Shown here: piece after piece, positions 1 to 5,601 of the stretch
Layout: each line of letters starts with the position of its first letter
How positions within the stretch are numbered: position 1 is the first letter of the stretch
Source of the DNA: Gaiellasilicea sp039914895
GTDB taxonomy: Bacteria > Actinomycetota > Thermoleophilia > Gaiellales > Gaiellaceae
NCBI GenBank assembly: GCA_039914895.1
Contig: JBDSOJ010000251.1
Coordinates: 1 to 8,140, forward strand
Length of the DNA stretch: 8,140 nucleotides
Direction of reading: 5' to 3'
Notes under the pieces: generated by a model
Told to the model about the DNA's origin: nothing
What the model saw: only the letters and a program-made list of their open reading frames with translations
Database searches by the model: none
Translations under genes and position numbers: made by a program

Positions 1-870
1 TGCGTCAGCGGCGCCCGCGATCGTCTCCGCGACCGGCCGGAAGCGGAGCCCTGCGGTGACGGCGCGGCTGACCCGCGTCCGGTGCATCCCCGCGAAGGCG
101 GGGTCGGCGATCCACAGAGGGAGCTCCATCCACTCGCCGACCTCGTGCTCGGCGAGGTGCTCGTCCGACACCCAGGTCACGTTCGCGCCCGCGAGCAGCT
201 CGCCCCAGGCGACGCCGTCGTTCGTCGCGTTGAAGACTCCCGTGACCCGGCGCTCGACGCAGTCGAGCACCCACTCGGCCAGATCGCGGACGTCGATGAA
301 TTGGGCCCGCCGCTGAGGGGGTCCGGGCGCCAGGATCTCGCCGCCGCGCGCGAGCCGGTGCGCCCAGTACGTGAACCGGCCGGTCGGATCGTGCGGGCCG
401 ACGATCAGCCCCGGCCGCACGATCAAGCTGCGTTCGCGGAAGACCTTCCAGACCGCCTGCTCGCAGAGCGCCTTCATCGCGCCGTAGTTCGAGAAGTCGG
501 CGGCGAGCTCGTCGACCGAGGCGTCCCCGAGCTCGGCGACAGGGGTTTCCTCGTGCGGGGCCGCGCTGAGGTCGGCGTAGACGGAAACGCTGGAGACAAA
601 GACGTAGTGGCCGCAGCCGTGGAGCAGTTCGGCGGCCGCGGCCACGGCCGCAGGTACGTAGCCGGACGGGTCGACGACGACGTCGAATGTCCGGCCCGCG
701 AGCGGCGAGAGATCGACGCGGCGGTCGCCGCGCAGTGTCTCCAGCTCCGGGAAGAGGCCGGCGTTCGTCTCGCCGCGATTGAAGAGCGTCAGCTCGTGAC
801 CTCGAGCCGACGCCGCCTCGACGAACGCCCGGCCGAGAAACTTCGTCCCGCCGAGCACGAGAATCCTCAC
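1..870 (-). CDS. NAD-dependent epimerase/reductase, SDR extended type (C-terminus beyond window)
   Basis: Partial: 290 codons are visible and the reading frame is still open at base 1. The protein starts with a Rossmann fold whose dinucleotide-binding loop is GGTKFLGR (residues 7-14). The strand ending FVSSVSVY (91-98) carries the usual serine, and the catalytic pair YxxxK is present as YGAMK (Y129, K133). After it come RPGLIVGPHDPTGRF and FIDVRDLAEW, typical of NAD-dependent epimerase/dehydratase proteins of the isomerase/reductase branch that act on sugar nucleotides or similar cofactored substrates. The actual substrate cannot be told from sequence. The GTG start at 870-868 overlaps the stop of the M20 peptidase by four bases (GTGA), which fixes this start and implies translational coupling as the last visible gene of the operon. 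No strong Shine-Dalgarno sequence precedes it, fitting re-initiation by terminating ribosomes. Confidence 0.88.
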   Translation of the reverse strand, partial: MRILVLGGTKFLGRAFVEAASARGHELTLFNRGETNAGLFPELETLRGDRRVDLSPLAGRTFDVVVDPSGYVPAAVAAAAELLHGCGHYVFVSSVSVYADLSAAPHEETPVAELGDASVDELAADFSNYGAMKALCEQAVWKVFRERSLIVRPGLIVGPHDPTGRFTYWAHRLARGGEILAPGPPQRRAQFIDVRDLAEWVLDCVERRVTGVFNATNDGVAWGELLAGANVTWVSDEHLAEHEVGEWMELPLWIADPAFAGMHRTRVSRAVTAGLRFRPVAETIAGAADA

Positions 871-2159
871 TGGAATCTCTGGATCGCGCGCCACACCGCC
901 TCGGCGCCGAACTCGAGCGCGTCGACCGGGATCCGCTCGTCGGCGGCGTGGATCAGCTTCGCGAACTGGAAGCTCTCGGGCAGCCGCATCGGCAGGAAGC
1001 CGTAGGTCTGCACGCCGGCGCGGGAGAAGAAGCGACCGTCGGTGACGCCGATCTGCAGCAGCGGCACCGGAATCCCGTCCGGGTCGAGCTCCCGGATCAC
1101 GCCCGCCAGCATCTCGAAGAGGCCGAGATCGGGCGCGGACGGGCCTGGATCGTGACGGATCAGCTCGAGCTCGACGTCGCGGCCGACGAGAGCCTGCACC
1201 TCCGCGATCAGCTGCTCGGGCGAGCAGCCGGGCAGCGCGCGCCCGTCCAGCTCGAGCTCGATCTCGCTCGGGACGACGTTGATCTTCGAGCCGCCCCGGA
1301 TGATGGTCGCGTTGACGGTGTTGCGCAGCATCGGCTCGATCGTCGTGCCACGCTCGCCGAGCAGCCGCAGCGCGCCGTCGGTCAGGCGCGGCTTCAGGAG
1401 CGAGCGCATCACGATCGCCTCCTTCCGCGGCAGCTCCGCGGCGATCCGGCCCACGAACTCGCGCACGACCGGCGTCACGTGCACGGGCAACCGCTTCCGG
1501 TCGAGGTCGTTCAGCAGCCGCCCGAGGCGCGCGACCGTGCCGCCGCGGTGCACCATCGCCCCGTGCCCGCCGGGACCGCGGACGGTCGCCTTCAGCCAGC
1601 AGATCTGCTTCTCGGCCACCTGGATCGGGTAGAAGCGCCTGCCACCGAGGTGGAGCGTGAAGCCACCGAACTCGCCCAGGGCATAGCGCATCCCCTCGAA
1701 CAGCTCCGGGTGCTCCTCGACGAGGAACCGCGCCCCGAGGTTGCCTCCCGCCTCCTCATCGGAGAGGACGACCAGAACGAGGTCTCCCGGCAGGCGGACG
1801 TTCTCCCGCTTTGCGCGCAGGAAGGCGCTGACGAGCATCGCGACGCCCGCTTTCATGTCGAGCGCGCCCCGGCCCCAGACGTGGCCGTCCTCGAGCTGCG
1901 CCTCGAACGGCGAGTGCGTCCAGTCCTGGCCGGCGGTGGTGACGACGTCGACGTGGCCCTGGAGCAGGAGCGGCGCCGCGCCGCCTCCCGGCAGCCGGCT
2001 GACGAGGTTGGGTCGCGCCGGATCCTTCGCGTAGATCTGCGTCTCGCAGCCGGCCTCCTCGAGCTGGGCGCGGACGAACTCGATGCACGCGGTCTCGTTG
2101 CCGGGCGGGTTCGTCGTGTCGAAACGGATCAGCTCCTGCAGGAGCTCGGTGACGGTCAA
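867..2159 (-). CDS. M20-family zinc metallopeptidase/deacylase (ArgE/DapE/CPG2-like)
   Basis: A 430-residue cytosolic amidohydrolase of the M20/M25/M40 family, which cleaves an amide bond next to a free carboxylate (peptidase, acetylornithine deacetylase or succinyl-diaminopimelate desuccinylase type). The di-zinc site can be followed: H69 in GHVDVV with D71, bridging D101 in GRGALDMKAG, catalytic E135 and ligand E136 in SDEEAGG, E163 in LGEFGG, and the C-terminal ligand H404 in KLIHAADE. The dimerisation (lid) domain lies between about residues 185 and 300 and contains GPGGHGAMVHRGG. Length is normal. The start is TTG at 2159-2157, which overlaps the upstream gene's TGA as TTGA; GGAG lies about six bases upstream. 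No signal peptide is seen. It is probably a broad M20 carboxypeptidase-like enzyme; neither ArgE nor DapE can be claimed, because no arginine or lysine pathway genes adjoin it. Confidence 0.92.
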   Translation of the reverse strand: MTVTELLQELIRFDTTNPPGNETACIEFVRAQLEEAGCETQIYAKDPARPNLVSRLPGGGAAPLLLQGHVDVVTTAGQDWTHSPFEAQLEDGHVWGRGALDMKAGVAMLVSAFLRAKRENVRLPGDLVLVVLSDEEAGGNLGARFLVEEHPELFEGMRYALGEFGGFTLHLGGRRFYPIQVAEKQICWLKATVRGPGGHGAMVHRGGTVARLGRLLNDLDRKRLPVHVTPVVREFVGRIAAELPRKEAIVMRSLLKPRLTDGALRLLGERGTTIEPMLRNTVNATIIRGGSKINVVPSEIELELDGRALPGCSPEQLIAEVQALVGRDVELELIRHDPGPSAPDLGLFEMLAGVIRELDPDGIPVPLLQIGVTDGRFFSRAGVQTYGFLPMRLPESFQFAKLIHAADERIPVDALEFGAEAVWRAIQRFQ

Positions 2160-3322
2160 GCGAGCTCCGCGAGCGCGGTCAGCAGCCGATCAACCTCGTC
2201 CGCGGTGTTGTAGTGGACGCAGCCCGCGCGGACGGCGCCCGTCCCTTCGAGCCCGAGCAGCTTCATGATCTCGACCGCGTAGTAGTCGCCGTGCCAGACT
2301 GCGAGCTCCCGCGCCGCCAGCTCGACCGCCACCTCCTCGGATGAGCGGCCGGGGAGGTTGAACGCAAAGGTCGGCACGCGCCCCTCCATCGTTCCCAGGC
2401 CGTACAGCTCGACCGCGTCCGGGAGCCCGTCCAGGAATCGCTGCCCGAGCTGCGTCTCGTGCGCGACCAGCGCCTCCCAGCCGAGCGACTCGACGTAGTC
2501 CACCGCCGCGACGAAGCCCGCGAGCAGCTCGTGCTGTTGCGTGCCGTGCTCGAAGCGGCGCCCGACCGGCTCGTTCGCGGCGGGGCGCACCTTGTACGGC
2601 CGCAGGCTCTCGAGGAAGTCGCGCTTCCCGAACGCCACTCCCAGGTGCGGCCCGAAGAACTTGTACGGCGAGCAGAGGAGGACGTCGACGTCCCAGCCCT
2701 CGACGTCGATCGGCCCGTGCGGCCCGTAGTGGACTGCGTCGGCCCAGGCCAGCGCGCCGGCTCCGTGCGCGAGCTCGACGATCCGCGCGACGTCCGGCTT
2801 CGTCCCGACCGCGTTCGAGGCGATCGGGAACGCCACCACGCGGGTCCGGTCGGAGAGCTGCGACTCCAGGTCGTCGAGGTCGAGCGAGAGGTCGTCATGC
2901 ACGCCGGCGAAGAGGACGACGACGCCGAGATCCTCCGCCAGCGCGAGCCAGGGAGCGACGTTCGCGTCGTGGTCGAGCCGGGTGCAGACGATCTCATCGC
3001 CCTCGGCCAGGGTCCGGCCGAGCGCGCGCGTGAGCAGGAAGTTGAGCGAGGTCATGCTCGGCCCGAACGCGACCTCGTCTGGGTGGCAGGAGAGGAAGCG
3101 ACCTGCGGCCGCGTGCGCCCGCCCGACCAGCTCGACCGTGCGGAGGCTCGTCTCGTACGGCGCCCCGGTGTTGGCGTTGTCCTCACGCAGGTAGCCGGCG
3201 ATCGCGTCGATCACTTCGTCAGGGACTTGAGTGCCGCCCGGCCCGTCGAAGAACGCGAGCCTGCGGTCGAGCGCCGAGTAGCGCGCGCGGACGGCTTCGA
3301 CGTCCAGCAGCGTGACGGTCAT
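2156..3322 (-). CDS. Cysteine-desulfurase-like aminotransferase class V (SufS-related subfamily)
   Basis: A 388-residue PLP enzyme of the class V aminotransferase fold. The Schiff-base lysine is K221 in CSPYKFFGPHLG. D195 and H198 in WADAVHYGPH fit the residues that hold the pyridine nitrogen and stack on the ring. LDHDANVAPW (117-125) is the counterpart of the HxAN-PW motif of SufS. The ending, with AVWHGDYYAVEIMKLLGL and GAVRAGCVHYNTADEVDRLL, resembles the cysteine-desulfurase-like subfamily rather than true SufS, which carries a longer RxGHHCAQP loop. A cysteine, C368, lies in the corresponding place. Sulfur transfer is therefore possible but unproved; other lyase or epimerase activities occur in this fold. 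The ATG at 3322 is chosen because it overlaps the OsmC stop as ATGA and has GGAGG seven bases upstream. The frame stays open further upstream, but that part lies out of frame inside the OsmC gene. Confidence 0.9.
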   Translation of the reverse strand: MTVTLLDVEAVRARYSALDRRLAFFDGPGGTQVPDEVIDAIAGYLREDNANTGAPYETSLRTVELVGRAHAAAGRFLSCHPDEVAFGPSMTSLNFLLTRALGRTLAEGDEIVCTRLDHDANVAPWLALAEDLGVVVLFAGVHDDLSLDLDDLESQLSDRTRVVAFPIASNAVGTKPDVARIVELAHGAGALAWADAVHYGPHGPIDVEGWDVDVLLCSPYKFFGPHLGVAFGKRDFLESLRPYKVRPAANEPVGRRFEHGTQQHELLAGFVAAVDYVESLGWEALVAHETQLGQRFLDGLPDAVELYGLGTMEGRVPTFAFNLPGRSSEEVAVELAARELAVWHGDYYAVEIMKLLGLEGTGAVRAGCVHYNTADEVDRLLTALAELA

Positions 3323-3729
3323 GCGACTTCCTCCCCGTTGACGGTCCAGCGGTAGCGCGGCTTCGCGGTCAGCGAGGCGCCGACGAAGCAGTCGCGCTCC
3401 GCTTTCGAGAGCAGTTCTCGTACGTTCGCCGGAGTCGGGTCGAGCGTGACGTCGAGCTCGACCTTGATACGCACGAATGCGTAGCGGCCGTCCGTGTCGC
3501 GCTGCGTCACCTCGCCGCTTGCGTCGGCGCTGCCGCCGCTGTCGAGCCCGACGCGGCGGGCGTGGTGGCGGAGGCTCGTCAGCGTGCAGCGGGCGAGTCC
3601 GGCGAGCACGAGATGCTCGGGCGACCATGCCTCCTCGTTCGGGATCGTCGAGCCGCCCTCGTTGCTCGACGCCGCCCAGTCACGGTCGAGCGACACCTCG
3701 TAGGAGAAGGTCTTCGCCTGCACGGCCAC
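3319..3729 (-). CDS. OsmC/Ohr-family peroxiredoxin-like protein
   Basis: A 136-residue protein of the OsmC/Ohr fold, whose members reduce organic hydroperoxides with a cysteine pair recharged by lipoyl or other dithiols. Both catalytic cysteines are present: C48 in LAGLARCTLTSL and C114 in ERDCFVGASLTAKP. E38 in WSPEHLVLAGLARC sits where the active-site glutamate of OsmC proteins is found. Length is normal for the family, and the sequence is closer to the general OsmC branch than to Ohr. It is the first gene of the four-gene minus-strand operon; its TGA overlaps the ATG of the next gene. The GTG at 3729 is chosen because a TAnnnT box stands exactly six bases before it, as in leaderless actinobacterial transcripts. 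A second GTG at 3723 is possible but lacks that spacing. No signal peptide, so cytosolic. Confidence 0.92.
   Translation of the reverse strand: MAVQAKTFSYEVSLDRDWAASSNEGGSTIPNEEAWSPEHLVLAGLARCTLTSLRHHARRVGLDSGGSADASGEVTQRDTDGRYAFVRIKVELDVTLDPTPANVRELLSKAERDCFVGASLTAKPRYRWTVNGEEVA
3330..3334 (-). promoter_or_regulatory. Ribosome binding site GGAGG of the cysteine-desulfurase-like gene
   Basis: On the minus strand GGAGG lies seven bases before the ATG at 3322, inside the last codons of the OsmC gene. It decides the start: the reading frame is open for about 100 more codons upstream, but no comparable site or homology supports a longer protein. Confidence 0.75.
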
Positions 3730-3735
3730 CGCCGC

Positions 3736-3764
3736 AACCTACACTCGCGCCATGGTGCTGGCGA
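3736..3764 (-). promoter_or_regulatory. Promoter of the OsmC operon (leaderless type)
   Basis: Minus-strand -10 box TAGGTT at 3741-3736 lies six bases before the GTG at 3729, so the predicted start of transcription is the first base of the start codon. A -35-like TCGCCA at 3764-3759 (four of six bases as in TTGACA) stands 17 bases upstream of the -10 box, inside the divergent gene. There is no good Shine-Dalgarno sequence, which agrees with leaderless translation. Confidence 0.6.
3740..3745 (+). promoter_or_regulatory. Leaderless -10 box TACACT of the saccharopine-dehydrogenase-like gene
   Basis: TACACT ends six bases before the ATG at 3752, placing the predicted +1 on that A. No convincing -35 box is seen (CCTGCA at the 17-base spacing is poor). 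The first two bases, TA at 3740-3741, are also the first two bases of the opposite-strand -10 box, so the two promoters overlap and probably compete. Confidence 0.6.
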
Positions 3765-4771
3765 TCCTCGGCGTCACCGGCTTCACGGGCCGGCTCGTGC
3801 TCGAGGAGGCACGCCGCGCGGGGATGGAGGTGCGGCTCGTCGGGCGCAGGCGCGACGCGCTGGACGCGCTCGCGGCGCCCGGGGAGGAGGTGCGCGTCGC
3901 GGACGCCCGCGACCGGGAGGCCCTCGGGGCCGCCTTCGACGGGGCCTCGGTCGTCGCGTCACTCGCCGGCCCGTTTCTCGAGCTCGGCGTCCAACCGGTC
4001 TGGGCGGCGATCGACGCCGGCGCGCACTATCTCGACACGACCGGCGAGCAGGAGTTCGTCAGGCTTGTCTACGAGCTGGTCAATCAGGAGTACAGCGTCG
4101 CGGTGCTGCCCGCCTTCGGCTTCGACTACGTGCCGGGCGACCTCGCCGCGCGGCTGGCCGCTGAGGAAGTCGACGGCCCGCTCGACGAGCTCGTCGTCGG
4201 CTATTCGGTCAAGGGCGTCGGCACGAGCCGCGGCACGCGCCGGACGATCGGCGAGGTGATGAGCCAGGGCCAGGTCGCGTGGGAGAACGGCCGGCTCGTG
4301 GACTCGCGCTTCGGCGCCACGACGCGGAAGATGCGGTTCCCGTTCGGCGAGCGCACGGTCGTCGAGTGGAGCGGCACCGAGGCGCTGACGGTGCCGCAAC
4401 ACACCGACGTCCGGAATGTCCGCTCGTACATCCGTGCGCCGGCGCTCGCGGCGAAGGCAGGCGGAGTCGGGCGGCTCGCCGCTCCGCTCGTCCGCCTCGG
4501 CTCTCGATTCGGGCCTGCCGGTCCGTCCGAGGAGTCGCGCCGCAAGAGCCGCTTCACGGTCGTCGCCGAGGCGCGCGGGCCGGGCGGCGAGGGCCGCGCC
4601 GTTCTCACAGGCACCGATGTCTACGGCCTCACGGCCCGGCTGATCGTCGTGGGCGCGCAGGCGTTGATGGCCGGGGAGGCCCGTGGGACGGGAGTGCTGG
4701 CGCCCGCGGAGGCGTTCGACGCCCGCACGCTCGCCGGCCGGCTCGAGCCGTTCCTCACGATCGCCGGCTGA
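3752..4771 (+). CDS. Saccharopine-dehydrogenase-like NAD(P)-binding oxidoreductase
   Basis: A 339-residue protein with an N-terminal Rossmann domain: GVTGFTGR (residues 7-14) is the dinucleotide loop, followed by a basic stretch GRRRDAL (31-37) that suggests NADP(H). Family signatures follow in order: SLAGPF (70-75), AHYLDTTGEQ (91-100) and AFGFDYVPGD (121-130). These mark the saccharopine dehydrogenase NADP-binding family, which includes the trans-acting enoyl reductases used in actinobacterial lipid biosynthesis. Most such proteins do not make lysine, and no lysine gene is near, so the substrate is unknown. A C-terminal hydrophobic stretch (TARLIVVGAQALMAG) is compatible with packing against lipid or membrane, but I do not call a transmembrane helix. 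The ATG has a TACACT box six bases upstream and no Shine-Dalgarno sequence. The gene starts only 22 bases from the divergent OsmC operon. Confidence 0.87.
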   Translation: MVLAILGVTGFTGRLVLEEARRAGMEVRLVGRRRDALDALAAPGEEVRVADARDREALGAAFDGASVVASLAGPFLELGVQPVWAAIDAGAHYLDTTGEQEFVRLVYELVNQEYSVAVLPAFGFDYVPGDLAARLAAEEVDGPLDELVVGYSVKGVGTSRGTRRTIGEVMSQGQVAWENGRLVDSRFGATTRKMRFPFGERTVVEWSGTEALTVPQHTDVRNVRSYIRAPALAAKAGGVGRLAAPLVRLGSRFGPAGPSEESRRKSRFTVVAEARGPGGEGRAVLTGTDVYGLTARLIVVGAQALMAGEARGTGVLAPAEAFDARTLAGRLEPFLTIAG

Positions 4772-4790
4772 TGTCGTCCGGCTCGGCGCT

Positions 4791-4796
4791 TACGGT
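4791..4796 (+). promoter_or_regulatory. Leaderless -10 box TACGGT of the 62-residue protein gene
   Basis: TACGGT stands exactly six bases before the ATG at 4803, the same geometry as at 3740 and 3736. A weak -35-like CTGATG at 4768-4773, overlapping the stop of the preceding gene, stands 17 bases upstream. The gap between the two genes is 31 bases and no Shine-Dalgarno sequence precedes the ATG, so separate leaderless transcription is likelier than plain operon read-through. Confidence 0.5.
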
Positions 4797-4802
4797 GCGG
4801 CA

Positions 4803-4991
4803 ATGCAACGGCTCCGAACGCTGAGCGAGGCGGAGTGCTACGCCCGGTGCTACGGGTGGCGGGGAGAGGACGGCGTCAAGGTGATCAGCGCCGAGCCTCG
4901 GCGTCCCCGGTACGAGACGCCCGTGTCCGGCGAGCTGCTTCGTTCTCTCTTCGAAGACAAGCTCGATTCCAGGGAACCCGAAGCCGCGTAA
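4803..4991 (+). CDS. Small protein of unknown function, 62 residues
   Basis: I do not recognise this protein by name. It is 62 residues long and hydrophilic, with no membrane segment or signal peptide. It begins with RLRTLSEAECYARCYGWRG, which holds a CxxxC pair (C12, C16); a basic, proline-rich middle (EPRRPRYETPVSG, 31-43) and an acidic helix-like tail (ELLRSLFEDKLDSREPEAA) follow. Codon use matches its neighbours and the ATG has a TAnnnT box at leaderless spacing, both of which support a real gene. An upstream in-frame extension to 4683 would read out of frame through the preceding gene and is discarded. It lies directly before the Mug glycosylase, whose conserved N-terminal coding sequence overlaps its end in another frame. 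A role in base-excision repair with Mug is only a guess from position. Confidence 0.65.
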   Translation: MQRLRTLSEAECYARCYGWRGEDGVKVISAEPRRPRYETPVSGELLRSLFEDKLDSREPEAA

Positions 4992-5022
4992 GTCGGACGT
5001 CCCCGACGTCCTGGCCCCTGGA

Positions 5023-5526
5023 TTGACGGCGGTCTTCTGCGGGATTAATCCCGGTCGTTTCTCCGCCGCCGCGAACACCCACTTCGCGAACCCCCGCAAT
5101 GACTTCTGGCGGCTGCTGCACGCGGCCAACTTCACACCGCGCCTGCTCGACCCGAGCGAGCAGCACGAGTTGCTCGCGCTCGGCTGGGGCATCACCAACG
5201 CCGCCTATCGGACCACGCCCGGCTCCGGCGACCTGAGACGCGCCGACTTCGCTGGCTCGGCCGAGCGCCTCGAGCAGGTTGCGCTCGACCTGCGGCCGGC
5301 GGCGATCGGTTTCGTCGGCAAGGAGGCTTACCGCGGCGCCTTCGGCGAGCGACCCGAGCACGGACCGCAGGAGCGCCGCCTCGGCGGGACGGCGCTCTTC
5401 GTGCTCCCATCGACCTCGCCCGCCAACGCCGCGGTGCCGTGGGCCGAGCGGCTGCGCTGGTTTCACGCCTTCTTCGACGCCGTCTCGACGAAGAGAGCGA
5501 GCACGACGTCCCAGCCGCCCGCGTAG
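5023..5526 (+). CDS. mug: Mismatch-specific uracil/thymine DNA glycosylase, Mug/TDG type; start uncertain
   Basis: This enzyme removes uracil or modified pyrimidines mispaired with guanine, the first step of base excision repair. From the TTG at 5023 the product has 167 residues. Motif A is VFCGINPG (4-11), with the water-positioning asparagine N9, followed by FANPRNDFW (21-29), a strong Mug signature. GWGITNAAYRTT (54-65) and FVGKEAYRGAFG (97-108) also fit. The DNA-intercalating motif B reads LPSTSPANA instead of the NPSGL type of E. coli Mug. The TTG is the first ordinary start codon in this frame, but codons upstream (about 4990-5022) read KSDVPDVLAPG, matching the N-terminus of Mug proteins, so the true start probably lies further upstream. 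No Shine-Dalgarno or TAnnnT box fits TTG. The last 20 codons run antisense to the SRPBCC remnant. Confidence 0.85.
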   Translation: MTAVFCGINPGRFSAAANTHFANPRNDFWRLLHAANFTPRLLDPSEQHELLALGWGITNAAYRTTPGSGDLRRADFAGSAERLEQVALDLRPAAIGFVGKEAYRGAFGERPEHGPQERRLGGTALFVLPSTSPANAAVPWAERLRWFHAFFDAVSTKRASTTSQPPA

Positions 5527-5601
5527 CGTTCGCGCGGCCCGATCCAGGGTGAAGTCGACGAGGACGGTCTTGCGAATCGCCGCGCTCGTGGTGGCGCTCA
5601 T
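5463..5601 (-). pseudogene. Remnant of an SRPBCC/AHSA1-domain gene, internally deleted and frameshifted
   Basis: The ATG at 5601 overlaps the ArsR stop (ATGA) and has a strong AAAGGAG ribosome site five bases upstream. The first 22 codons (5601-5536) read as the start of an AHSA1/SRPBCC protein: AIRKTVLVDFTLDRA. Then the frame breaks. In a different frame, 5534-5463 reads RERYAGGWDVVLALFVETA followed by SKKA and a stop, which is the typical C-terminal helix of the same family. Members usually have about 140-160 residues, so roughly 100 central codons, the ligand cavity, are missing. Reading on in the original frame gives an arginine-rich antisense product of mug, which is not a plausible protein. 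ArsR plus SRPBCC is a common two-gene pair, which supports the identification. The deletion could be real or an assembly error. Confidence 0.72.

Noticed and set aside
82..1005. Long plus-strand open frame opposite the epimerase gene
   Set aside because: It is the antisense of a clear Rossmann-fold gene, rich in Arg, Glu and Ala without recognisable motifs, as expected in GC-rich DNA.
948..2213. 421-codon plus-strand open frame opposite the M20 peptidase
   Set aside because: Composition is that of an antisense shadow (Arg/Glu/Leu-rich, no domain); the minus strand carries all zinc ligands of M20.
2459..3355. 298-codon plus-strand open frame opposite the PLP enzyme
   Set aside because: Antisense shadow; no motif, while the minus strand has the PLP lysine and family signatures.
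3323..3628. N-terminal extension of the cysteine-desulfurase-like protein by about 100 residues
   Set aside because: The extension reads the OsmC gene in another frame, is Arg-rich and lacks homology; the ATGA overlap and GGAGG at 3330-3334 mark the real start.
4683..4802. Upstream extension of the 62-residue protein
   Set aside because: It reads the end of the oxidoreductase gene out of frame and bypasses the ATG that has a TAnnnT box at exact spacing.
5463..5601. Reading the SRPBCC remnant as a genuine small protein in its ATG frame
   Set aside because: After about 22 codons the frame becomes an Arg-rich antisense product of mug, while the family's C-terminus appears in a different frame.
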